This document shows, one piece after another, positions 45,154 to 53,111 of a stretch of 64,000 nt of DNA; the first letter of the stretch is position 1, and the number at the start of each line of letters is the position of its first letter. Source of the DNA: Vibrio marisflavi CECT 7928 (lineage in GTDB: Bacteria; Pseudomonadota; Gammaproteobacteria; Enterobacterales; Vibrionaceae). Location: positions 1,116,001 through 1,180,000 of the forward strand of contig NZ_CAKLDM010000002.1 in NCBI RefSeq assembly GCF_921294215.1, given 5' to 3'. The position numbers and the translations under genes are program-made. The notes below the pieces were generated by a model. That model did no database searches. It worked only from the letters and a program-made list of their open reading frames with translations, and was not told the origin of the DNA.

Positions 45154-45975
45154 ATGTGGAAATTCGTATATCAAGCTATAAAAGTCACTTATTTCAGACT
45201 ACTCATACTTACATCAGTTTTTTTTCTCTCACCAAGCCATTCGGCTACGATTGGGGTTGATATAGTCACAGACGACTTTCCGCCTCTTCAGATACAGGTC
45301 AACGATGAACCTGCGGGTTACGTTGTAGAGTTCGTTCAAGAGCTAGTAAAAGATGCATCCAAAGAGTACCCGATACAAATCAACACAATACGTTTTCTTC
45401 CATGGAAAAGGGCTATGTCTCTCACTAAAAAAACAGAGAACATACTTTTCTTTTCTGTGGCAAGAACACCTACTCGAGAAAATCAATTCCACTGGATAGG
45501 AAAAGTAGCAAAACATGAAGTGACACTATTTAGGTATATTGATGGGCCAAAAATCATCCCAAATAACCTAGAAGACTTAAAGCCATTCAGGTTAGGTAGT
45601 CAGTCTGGCGGTAACTTTGAAGAATATATAGAAGGCAAAGGCTTCAACCTAATTACGACTACTTATGGTCGAAAAATGCTTCAGATGTTGCGAAAAAACC
45701 GTATAGATTATACCCCGCTAGTCACTTCTAGCTATTTTTATCGTCTTGAACAGTATGGTTTAGATCCTAATGATTTTGTCCCTGTACTTAAAATCGATGA
45801 CTTGTCAAAGGACCTTTGGCTAGTAGCAAGCCTCACAACTTCAGATGAGGTAGTTAGGGCGCTGAAAAACAGTTATCAGCGCTTGACACAGCAGGGTGTT
45901 CTAGAACGTATCAGCAACTCTTACCATCCCGAAAGTGAAATAATGCTGAAATATAGACAATCCTCCTATAAATAG
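45154..45975 (+). CDS. Orphan periplasmic solute-binding protein (SBP_3-like)
   Basis: 273 residues with an N-terminal signal/anchor ending SPSHSA. Pattern DDFPPLQIQVNDEPAGYVVEFVQELVKDA, FLPWKRAMSLTKKTENILFFSVARTPTREN, LEDLKPFRLGSQSGG. It converges with a PAS-GGDEF gene 17 bases on. No transporter genes near. Confidence 0.8.
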   Translation: MWKFVYQAIKVTYFRLLILTSVFFLSPSHSATIGVDIVTDDFPPLQIQVNDEPAGYVVEFVQELVKDASKEYPIQINTIRFLPWKRAMSLTKKTENILFFSVARTPTRENQFHWIGKVAKHEVTLFRYIDGPKIIPNNLEDLKPFRLGSQSGGNFEEYIEGKGFNLITTTYGRKMLQMLRKNRIDYTPLVTSSYFYRLEQYGLDPNDFVPVLKIDDLSKDLWLVASLTTSDEVVRALKNSYQRLTQQGVLERISNSYHPESEIMLKYRQSSYK

Positions 45976-45992
45976 AAATACTAATACTCCAC

Positions 45993-46973
45993 TCAATTTC
46001 GGTAAACTTCGTAACAATTTCGACCTCCCTTTTTGGCCAGATACATTGCTTTATCTGCTCGCTCTAAAAGTGCTGAAAAATCCGAATTGCAGCAGGATAT
46101 CCCCATGCTGACGGTCAATACTGCATGGTCAGATTGACTGTGTTCTATTTTCTTTCGGTCTAGGCTTTTTTGGATTCGTTGAGCTACGGTTATAGCTCCA
46201 TCTATAGGTGTTGCAGGCAATAGTACAATGAACTCCTCACCGCCATAACGTGCTACTATGTCTGTTGGTCGGTTGAGAGAGCTTTGTATACTTTTCGTCA
46301 CTTTCTTGAGGGCATTGTCACCTTCAATATGGCCGTAGCTATCGTTGTAAAGCTTGAAGTAATCAACATCAATCATGATTAGAGATATTGGCTGGCCTTC
46401 ACGCTTTGCCCTAGATACCTCACGCTTAAATGACTTTTTGTAAGCACGTCGATTTGGAATGCTCAAAAGACTATCAAGATAACTGAGTTCTTTTAAGCGA
46501 CTATTGGCAGCATTTAGTTGTTTCATCATCAAATGCTTGTCAGTGACGTCGAGATGTGTGCCAATCATACGTTTAGGTACACCTTTGCTCTCCCATTCTA
46601 TAACTTGACCTGTGTCTAGAACCCAAACCAAATGTCCATCTTTGTGTTTCATCCTCGATTCGAATATGTAGTATTCGCTTTTACCAGACCAATGCTCTTT
46701 CAGTAAGCGCTCTGACTCAATGAGATCGTCGGAATGAGCATGGTCGAGCCACGTCTGGATGCTGACTGGTTCAAGCTCTTTCAAAGTATATCCAATGATG
46801 TTTGCCCAGCGTTCATTAAAACTGGTTTCACCTGTTGGGACATTCCAATCCCATATCCCAACCCCCGTAGACTTTATGACTAACTGTAATTGGGTCTGAT
46901 GTGTAGTCAATCGTTCGATTTCTTCCTGAAGTTCAGCAATCTTTTGTTTCAGATTGTATATAGTGTCATCCAT
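45993..46973 (-). CDS. Diguanylate cyclase with PAS domain
   Basis: 326 residues. N-terminal coiled coil (about 1-28), PAS domain with PAC motif (about 30-150: GVGIWDWNVPTGETSFNERWANIIGYT..., MKHKDGHLVWVLDTG), then GGDEF with an active-site GGEEF (ARYGGEEFIVLLP) and an inhibitory RxxD (RPTD) five residues before it. It should make c-di-GMP and be feedback-inhibited. No membrane helix, so cytoplasmic. It is cargo in an Xer cassette. Confidence 0.9.
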   Translation of the reverse strand: MDDTIYNLKQKIAELQEEIERLTTHQTQLQLVIKSTGVGIWDWNVPTGETSFNERWANIIGYTLKELEPVSIQTWLDHAHSDDLIESERLLKEHWSGKSEYYIFESRMKHKDGHLVWVLDTGQVIEWESKGVPKRMIGTHLDVTDKHLMMKQLNAANSRLKELSYLDSLLSIPNRRAYKKSFKREVSRAKREGQPISLIMIDVDYFKLYNDSYGHIEGDNALKKVTKSIQSSLNRPTDIVARYGGEEFIVLLPATPIDGAITVAQRIQKSLDRKKIEHSQSDHAVLTVSMGISCCNSDFSALLERADKAMYLAKKGGRNCYEVYRN

Positions 46974-47151
46974 AGTTTATGTACTGGTTTATGTTTACTG
47001 ATGTAAGCTACTTTTGAAAAATTTCTTTTAACTCTGGGGTCTCTTCTTGAATCTCAAGCGTTGTTTATAGTTACTCTAATTTGGAGCCATTCGTGCAAAT
47101 GCACTACTGATACAATTAATTATAAACACTAAATTCTAGGTGTGTGACAGA

Positions 47152-47550
47152 TTATGATCTACGGCTATTGTTTATATTTTGTATCGCTCTAGCGCATCGA
47201 ACTATACGAGATGAACATACCCGATCACTCTCAGCCGAAATTTCAAGAACTCCAATAGCAATCAGAAGTTGTTGCGGTGTTATTGCTTGTCTTGTAGGTA
47301 AAACAAGCACATCTCCCATCATTTGAAATCCTGACCACTGATTATCTGTTCCAAGCTCTCTACGCTGATAAATACGAATTAGCCGAACGCATTCCGGCGG
47401 TATTGGTCGTTTCCCTTGGTTCCATAGAGTGACTGTTCTCACACTTTTAAAACAAAGTTCAGCGACTTGTTTTATCGTTAAAGTGCAGTTTATTTTTGTG
47501 AAAATTCCGAATTCATCGAGTTGAGTGCAATGGCTGTGCTTACGTTTCAT
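47152..47550 (-). CDS. DUF3653-type regulator (copy D)
   Basis: 132 residues. KQVAELCFKSVRTVTLWNQGKRPIPPECVRLIRI, LPTRQAITPQQLLIAIGVLEI. Its ATG follows by one base the stop of the phage-repressor copy at 47552-47944, so here the two regulators may be translationally coupled across the attachment site. Confidence 0.75.
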   Translation of the reverse strand: MKRKHSHCTQLDEFGIFTKINCTLTIKQVAELCFKSVRTVTLWNQGKRPIPPECVRLIRIYQRRELGTDNQWSGFQMMGDVLVLPTRQAITPQQLLIAIGVLEISAESDRVCSSRIVRCARAIQNINNSRRS

Positions 47551-47616
47551 TTTAAGCCCTTTCATTTAAAGGCTTGATATAAAATAAGTTTAACATAAGT
47601 ACACATAATGCGCACT
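47438..47616 (-). repeat. Conserved cassette end, copy 3 of 3
   Basis: Same 179-bp unit. It differs from copies 1 and 2 mainly around the attachment site (spacer and XerC arm). Confidence 0.9.
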
Positions 47617-47944
47617 GATAGGCGTGAGCAAAATCGGGCATCAGAACCAAGGCCAAACCCGCGCTAGCCATTGATATTGCTCGTAATCCTTGGCCGTTAA
47701 ACTTTTTTGCAATACTTTCCCAAGCCCTTTGTGCTCTATGGTCTTTACTGCGGTCTGCTGCCAAATAAACAAGAACTTCTTCTTCTGGCATTCCGATATG
47801 TTCAGCTAGAAAAAGCGCTTCGTTTTCAGTTAGATGACGCTCACCATTTCTCATTTCACCGATTCTTTGTCTCGGTAAATTCAAATCATGGGCAATCTGC
47901 TTATCTTGTACGTACCTTTTTGCCTCTTTGTAGGCATCTAACAA
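47552..47944 (-). CDS. Second copy of the phage repressor-like protein, C-terminus altered
   Basis: 130 residues. The HTH and hydrophobic segment are very like the 30522-30890 protein (DKQIAHDLNLPRQRIGEMRNG, then GQGLRAISMASAGLALVLMPDFAHAYQCALC). Because the site 4 spacer has seven bases, the frame runs on through the site and adds LMLNLFYIKPLNERA. The 5' end is cut at the LDAYK codons by a deletion that also removed its promoter, so expression is doubtful. Confidence 0.65.
   Translation of the reverse strand: MLDAYKEAKRYVQDKQIAHDLNLPRQRIGEMRNGERHLTENEALFLAEHIGMPEEEVLVYLAADRSKDHRAQRAWESIAKKFNGQGLRAISMASAGLALVLMPDFAHAYQCALCVLMLNLFYIKPLNERA
47588..47616 (-). other. dif-like XerCD attachment site 4
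   Basis: XerD arm GTTTAACATAA (one mismatch to dif), 7-base spacer GTACACA, XerC arm TAATGCGCACT (identical to dif). Followed by the same phage sequence that follows dif at 30548. Confidence 0.88.
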
Positions 47945-47947
47945 TCG

Positions 47948-48370
47948 CCGCCCAGATTTTCCTCGCGCATTTCTTCTTAACCAAAATCATGACGACGTGA
48001 TTTATTCTCACGACGTGTCGGACGTTACGAAAAAAGTTTCTACAAGTCTGCGTGGTTTCAAACGTAACGGCGACTTTTGCAAAGGCATGCAACGTGTGTA
48101 TTCCGACGTGTGTCAGCAAAAAGGTTCGGTTGAAGCTGTTCGACAATTACATTTGGCGCTCAAAGTTCTAACTTGTCATGGTTACAGTGTAGAAATGGCT
48201 GATGATGACATTAGTCGATTAACCGATATCAAGTTAAGCCAGTTTTTAAAACCCGTTCGAATTTCACCGACCTTTGTTTGAGAAACAATTTGTGGGAATT
48301 TTAGATCTACTGGCTCATTTGGGTTGGTATTTTCCATATGAGGCATTGGTAAGACATTCCAGTTTTAGAT
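47948..48370 (+). pseudogene. Decayed 5' fragment of an inovirus rep gene
   Basis: Matches rep of the intact prophage from about codon 45 (FPRAFLLNQ region, then YSHDVSDVTKKVSTS, RGFKRNGDFCKGM, DVCQQKGSVEAVRQLH). A 15-base in-frame deletion is visible, then the frame is lost near 48281 while recognisable similarity fades by about 48370. It is joined directly to the repressor copy by a deletion of roughly 300 bases. Remains of a second filamentous phage at the same locus. Confidence 0.8.
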
Positions 48371-48585
48371 AGTGCGACTTCAAGCAAACGTTATGGACGT
48401 CCTTACCTTTTTGTAAATGTGACAACGTGACTTTGGCTATTATTCCTTCTAATTATTTGGTTCTTTTTCAATTCCTAGAGACTTTGTAATGCTTTCATGG
48501 TCTTCCTAACCCGTAATGCTGATTATTTGAGCACTCATAAGCCAAACCTTAGGCACAGCAATAGGAATAAGGGTTATCCTTTGCA

Positions 48586-48755
48586 CTAGCAATTGCCCTT
48601 TTTTGCTTGGCCCGGTGGACAAAACTTTCCTTTTGAATCTGCTTCGTTTGTACTTACTTTGACATCAACGTCATTTACTTTCCCTTCGACACGAGTTAGC
48701 TGGCACCCATTTAATGTTAGAAGCAAGATACTTATTAGCGATAGCGCTTTCATGT
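48586..48755 (-). pseudogene. Small lipoprotein gene with an apparent frameshift
   Basis: An ATG at 48753-48755 opens MKALSLISILLL and hits a stop. In another frame the sequence continues LTLNGCQLTRVEG... to FCPPGQAKKGNC and a stop at 48586-48588. Together they give a signal peptide with lipobox (LNGC). A two-base change in the signal-peptide codons would explain the break. Could also be a sequencing error. Confidence 0.45.
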
Positions 48756-48928
48756 TTACTCCGATTTTTATCTGCTGTTAGCATTATTCTAGTTTAATTG
48801 GCCTAAATGCGGTCGCTAAAAAGTACCAAAGTACCGAATGCAGAAACTGCATGTGGTCTAAGTCATGTCCTTCGTTTTGTTATTAGCTATATTTGTATTA
48901 AGGAAGTGCAAAAGAATAAGGAACCTCT

Positions 48929-49696
48929 ATGATATCGTCTTGTTTCCGGCCGCTGATTTCGCTATTTATCTTAACAGTAGCCTCCTTTCCTAGCATGTCA
49001 GAAACGATCAAAATAGTTACTGCTGATTGGGCGCCCTACTATGGTTCTGAACTCAAAGATGACGGTGTAATAACTGTAGTAACCAAAGCTGCGTTTTCTA
49101 AAGTTGGTATAAATGCAACATTTCGTTTTGTACCTTGGAAAAGAGCGATGCAAGAGGTAGAAGAAGGCAAATCGGATGTACTGATGGGAGCATATTACAG
49201 CAAAGATAGAGCTAGCCGATTTGCATATAGTCAACCCATCTACGAAATAAAAGTCAGCATTATTGCTTTGAGGTCTTTAGGAATTACATCGTTCGAAAAT
49301 CTTGAAGATCTTAAAAAGTACAAGTTTGGTGTTGGTCGAGGTTGGGTAAACAGTGAGGCCTTTGATAAAGCGACTTTCCTCAACAAAGAAGAAGCCTCGA
49401 ATCAAATTCTAAACGTAAGGAAGTTGTTCAAACGCAGAGTGGATATGATTGTAATGGCTCAAGGTGTTTTTCGAACCGAATACGCCAAGTTAAGCCAGTC
49501 GTATATAAATGGTGAAGATTATGTGTTTTTGACTCCAGCTCTTGACGAAAAATTTATCTACAACTTGTCTGGGTATAAGAACCCTAAGTCTAACGAAATA
49601 ATATACAAATTTAACCAAGGGCTAGAGAAACTAAAGGAAAGTGGTGAATACGAAAAAATCCTGAGTAAATACGGGTTCAGCTCTCAAGGTAGTTGA
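48929..49696 (+). CDS. Orphan periplasmic solute-binding protein (SBP_3-like)
   Basis: 255 residues, ribosome site AAGGAA. Signal peptide (...FPSMS), then TADWAPYYGSELKDDGVITVVTKAAFSKVG, FVPWKRAMQEVEEGKSDVLMGAYYSKDRA and FENLEDLKKYKFGVGRGW. Ten bases before a second binding-protein gene on the same strand. Confidence 0.85.
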   Translation: MISSCFRPLISLFILTVASFPSMSETIKIVTADWAPYYGSELKDDGVITVVTKAAFSKVGINATFRFVPWKRAMQEVEEGKSDVLMGAYYSKDRASRFAYSQPIYEIKVSIIALRSLGITSFENLEDLKKYKFGVGRGWVNSEAFDKATFLNKEEASNQILNVRKLFKRRVDMIVMAQGVFRTEYAKLSQSYINGEDYVFLTPALDEKFIYNLSGYKNPKSNEIIYKFNQGLEKLKESGEYEKILSKYGFSSQGS

Positions 49697-49705
49697 TCTA
49701 GCAAT

Positions 49706-50527
49706 ATGAGGTTAGTTTTATTCCGCAATAGGAAAAATGAATCGGTCAGAGTGACGATAAAATGGTCATTTATCATGCTGCTACTTGTATTTTGTAGCAA
49801 TGCTTATTCGCAGATAAATGTTATTGTGTATGGCGATGATTCATATCCGCCCTACTCTTACACGGAAAATGGCAAGATTTCAGGGGTTTATACCGAAATT
49901 TTGAAAAGAGTATTTGCTAAGATGCCGGAATACAATGTTGAAATACACAGCATTCCATGGAAACGTGGGTTAGCCAAAATAGAAAATGGCGAAATATTTG
50001 CTCTCTACCCACCCTATAAGCGATCAAAGCAAAGGCCATTTATGGAATATGATGGCCCTATTCTCAATGAAAAACTCGTCGTTGTATGCCTGAAGCCGGT
50101 ATTAGAAACACCAAGGCCAAACTGGCCATTAGATTATATTGGTTTGAAAATCGGTGGGAATTCAGGCTTCTCATCCGGAGGAGACCAGTTTTATGATCTT
50201 GTAGAAAAGAATCAAATTGAACTAGATGAAGTCAAAGGAACCGAGAGTAATATACTAAAGCTAATTTCTGGTCGTATAGACTGCTACATGAATGATGCAA
50301 TATCCATCCAATGGGAGCTTAATAAATTACAACTATCTGGACAGTATGATGGTGAGAGTATTGTGCAAGGTGCGGTTATCAGTTCGGAGCACGGATACCT
50401 TGGTATTGCATCCGATGGGAGAGAATTTTCGTTTAAAGAAGATTTCAAGCAACAGTATTTAGGCGTGCTGAAGGCAATGAAAAAGAGTGGTGAAATCGAG
50501 AAAATAATTAGTAAATTTCTTAAATAG
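49706..50527 (+). CDS. Orphan periplasmic solute-binding protein (SBP_3-like)
   Basis: 273 residues. A basic N-terminus precedes the signal helix (MLLLVFCSNAYS), so the real start may be the internal ATG at residue 24. DDSYPPYSYTENGKISGVYTEILKRVF, SIPWKRGLAKIENGEIFALYPPYKRSKQR. Probably cotranscribed with the preceding binding protein. No permease. Confidence 0.82.
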   Translation: MRLVLFRNRKNESVRVTIKWSFIMLLLVFCSNAYSQINVIVYGDDSYPPYSYTENGKISGVYTEILKRVFAKMPEYNVEIHSIPWKRGLAKIENGEIFALYPPYKRSKQRPFMEYDGPILNEKLVVVCLKPVLETPRPNWPLDYIGLKIGGNSGFSSGGDQFYDLVEKNQIELDEVKGTESNILKLISGRIDCYMNDAISIQWELNKLQLSGQYDGESIVQGAVISSEHGYLGIASDGREFSFKEDFKQQYLGVLKAMKKSGEIEKIISKFLK

Positions 50528-50604
50528 TGTGAGTTCAAGAGAACTTAATATTTTCTAATAAATAAAGTTTGATGCAATAGAACTGGAGACTTTGGTATAA
50601 GAGT

Positions 50605-51327
50605 ATGAATGAAGGCATGTTATTTGATTTGAAAAATTTAATCTCTCCTTTTTTCATGCCATTACCTATGGGTCTGCTCATGTTTTTTATAGGCTTAGTT
50701 CTTTTGTTTTTAAATAGAAATAAACTAGCTAAGCTTTTGTTAATAGCCTCCTTTCTGTGGATATTTATGATCGGATATTCTCCTATATCCAATACACTTA
50801 TTGAGCCTCTAGAATTGAAACACCAACCTATTAAGAACTATGAAAATATAAGAATTAACTATATTTTGCTATTAGGTGGCGATTTTGACGGTAAGGCTCA
50901 CGAAGCAGTTAAGATTTATAGCCGATCATATGGTTCAAAAATAATCATTTCTGGTTACTTTGGAGAGCGATTAATAGCAGAGTATAGAGTTAAAACATTA
51001 AAAAACCTAGGTGTAAGTAATGAGGATATTTTGATAGTATCCAATTCTCGAAACACTCTAGAAGAAGCAAGGAATATTAAGATGTTAATAGGTGAAGAGT
51101 GGTTTATACTTGTTGCTTCCGCTTACCATATGCCAAGAGCGATGGAAATATTTAGAGGTGAAGGATTGAACCCCATACCAGCGCCTACGAATTACCTAAC
51201 CAGAAGAAAGGTTTTTTTATCTGCTCCGAATGGCTACGAACTAATAAAAACCGAGCGTGCTTTCCATGAGTACTTAGGTCAACACTGGATAAAAATCAAA
51301 ACATTTTTTTTGGACAATAAAACATAA
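50605..51327 (+). CDS. ElyC/SanA/YdcF-like DUF218 membrane protein
   Basis: 240 residues. Two N-terminal membrane helices, then the DUF218 domain: YILLLGGDFDGKAHEAV, IIISGYFGERL, VSNSRNTLEEARNIK, FILVASAYHMPRAMEIF. ElyC-like proteins affect envelope (peptidoglycan/ECA) biogenesis in enterics; here the role is only inferred. The second ATG at 50617 is equally possible as start. Confidence 0.8.
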   Translation: MNEGMLFDLKNLISPFFMPLPMGLLMFFIGLVLLFLNRNKLAKLLLIASFLWIFMIGYSPISNTLIEPLELKHQPIKNYENIRINYILLLGGDFDGKAHEAVKIYSRSYGSKIIISGYFGERLIAEYRVKTLKNLGVSNEDILIVSNSRNTLEEARNIKMLIGEEWFILVASAYHMPRAMEIFRGEGLNPIPAPTNYLTRRKVFLSAPNGYELIKTERAFHEYLGQHWIKIKTFFLDNKT

Positions 51328-51454
51328 TTATTTAAAATAATTTAAATCAGTTATCGATAATGAAAGTCGGCAAATTACCCCACAAATGGAATAAGCGTTG
51401 ATAAACGCCTATAATTATATGGGTTGACGTGGTTAAAGCTGGAAGAGTTAGGTT

Positions 51455-51706
51455 ATGGACTTGTCATATGATGAAGCGGTAAATATGTGCATAAAGCAGA
51501 TAAATAGCCCTTTACTTGCATGTGAGAGAAGAGCTAATGTGAATACACATAAGCCTATAAACTATATGTTTAAAATAAAACTCGCCCAAAGTGTAAATGC
51601 AGAAAACTTAATGAAGGAAGTATTGGAGTACGGGCAACATAAAAAATGTGAAGTTGAGTTTAGTAGAAGCTTAGTTCCTGGGCTTATTATTGTCAGATTG
51701 AGTTAA
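51455..51706 (+). CDS. Small hypothetical protein
   Basis: 83 residues, MDLSYDEAVNMCIKQINSPLLACERRANVNTHKP..., ending SLVPGLIIVRLS. No signal or membrane helix. Shape is that of a small cytosolic alpha/beta protein. Family not recognised. Confidence 0.5.
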   Translation: MDLSYDEAVNMCIKQINSPLLACERRANVNTHKPINYMFKIKLAQSVNAENLMKEVLEYGQHKKCEVEFSRSLVPGLIIVRLS

Positions 51707-51730
51707 CAACACATTTTAATGCTATAAAAA

Positions 51731-52477
51731 CTATTTCAGTAGCCTACCCGTTTTTTTATCAATCATACCGTTTGAAAATAAGTTTGAGATTGCCTTATCA
51801 ACCCTAGCTTTTATCTCCTTATAATTTTCCGAGTTTTTTGATAGTCCAAAGGTCTGATTCAACGACTTGAACTCTTTAAAGTATACTTTGTCTTCTGGTG
51901 TGATAAATACATCCATTTTTTGTTTGTTGGCATAAAGGAACTCAGCCCTGCCCTCAAGTAGCATCTTTGTTGCTGATTTAATTGTTGTAGGCTTGTATAT
52001 CTTCAACTTACCTTCTTTCTCTGCCTCCCACACACCAGGTAAAATTGATAAACTCCAACCACGTACGCATATAATCTCTTTGCCAAAATAGCTTTTCAAG
52101 TCTGTTGGAATTTGGCCTTCTGGCAAGGATGAGTACATACCTAAATTTGCAGGCATATTGTACTCAGTAAAGTACACACTTCCCTTTAACAGCTTTTGCT
52201 GCGTTTTACTATTGATGACCGAACCAAAGTTTATTTTGCCCGACACTAAATCTGCTTCAATCCGCTTTTTCGGCACCGATTTAAACTTGCAGTTTAGGTT
52301 CGCTTCTTTACATATAGCTTTGAAAGAATCCACCATTGGACCTAGAAATTCTTTCGACGTTTTGTCGTAATAGTAAACAGGGAAGCCATCACTTAGATTG
52401 ACTGTGACATCAATTGTTTTCTGAGATGCATATACTGTCGTAGAGTATGCTATTAACCAAAGAACAAAGTATTTCAT
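51731..52477 (-). CDS. Orphan periplasmic solute-binding protein (SBP_3-like)
   Basis: 248 residues, signal peptide (MKYFVLWLIAYSTTVYA). SDGFPVYYYDKTSKEFLGPMVDSFKAICKEANLNC, SVPKKRIEADLVSGKINFGSV, then a second lobe and a lysine-rich end. Sixth such gene in 10 kb, again with no membrane partner. Confidence 0.82.
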   Translation of the reverse strand: MKYFVLWLIAYSTTVYASQKTIDVTVNLSDGFPVYYYDKTSKEFLGPMVDSFKAICKEANLNCKFKSVPKKRIEADLVSGKINFGSVINSKTQQKLLKGSVYFTEYNMPANLGMYSSLPEGQIPTDLKSYFGKEIICVRGWSLSILPGVWEAEKEGKLKIYKPTTIKSATKMLLEGRAEFLYANKQKMDVFITPEDKVYFKEFKSLNQTFGLSKNSENYKEIKARVDKAISNLFSNGMIDKKTGRLLK

Positions 52478-52731
52478 AGTGATTTTCTCTTCCTGAGATA
52501 AGGAAATTGTAGTAGACAGGTACTATTTCTAGCTGAAAATACACTCATAGTTTTAAAACTGAGAATGTGGCTGATGTGTTACAACTGAAAACGATCTCCC
52601 GCGACTCCAATTGTACTGTGAGGTAGATACAGCATGTGCTCAAAACTGTTCCATTAATTAGGACAAATTGCCCTATAATTTTCTAACGATAGGGTTTATT
52701 GGAACTTTCATGCAACAGTGGAGATTTGGAC

Positions 52732-52986
52732 ATGATTAACTCGGAAGAAGCTACACATAAAGATATAGATTATCAAGTTGATGTTGAATACATTGAAGAA
52801 AAAGATGGATACATAGCTTCATTTTCGTTTGAAGGACCAGTCAATAATCGGGGCTACTATGTAAGTGTGAATGCAACTGTAATGAATGAACGAACAGAAG
52901 ATGTGTCTATTTTTGATGAAGAGACCTATGCTTTTGATGTTGCACATAGGTTGGCGAAGAAAAATATTGAAAAAGTCCACACTTAA
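52732..52986 (+). CDS. Small hypothetical acidic protein
   Basis: 84 residues from ATG 52732 (GGAG upstream). MINSEEATHKDIDYQVDVEYIEEKDGYIASFSFEGPVNNRGYYVSV..., beta-rich and acidic. No known family recognised. Confidence 0.6.
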   Translation: MINSEEATHKDIDYQVDVEYIEEKDGYIASFSFEGPVNNRGYYVSVNATVMNERTEDVSIFDEETYAFDVAHRLAKKNIEKVHT

Positions 52987-53019
52987 TAACCAAATACCGC
53001 ATCAAAAGAGTACTCATTA

Positions 53020-53032
53020 GTGACAGTGTCGC
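53020..53032 (+). promoter_or_regulatory. Degenerate matS-like sequence
   Basis: GTGACAGTGTCGC differs from the matS consensus at one position (G for A at position 12). May or may not bind MatP. Confidence 0.35.
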
Positions 53033-53111
53033 GTTATTGATTTGACATTAGAATGACTTTACTCTTGATCGTTTATAGACAAGAATGCGTCTTTAATCGA
53101 CGAGGTAAAAG

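Larger units (their letters stand above)
45060..47616. mobile_element. Xer-site cassette 2 (about 2.55 kb)
   Basis: Bounded by dif-like sites 3 and 4. Contents: one solute-binding protein gene, a PAS-GGDEF gene and DUF3653 copy D. Nearly the same length as cassette 1 with different cargo. Confidence 0.65.
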
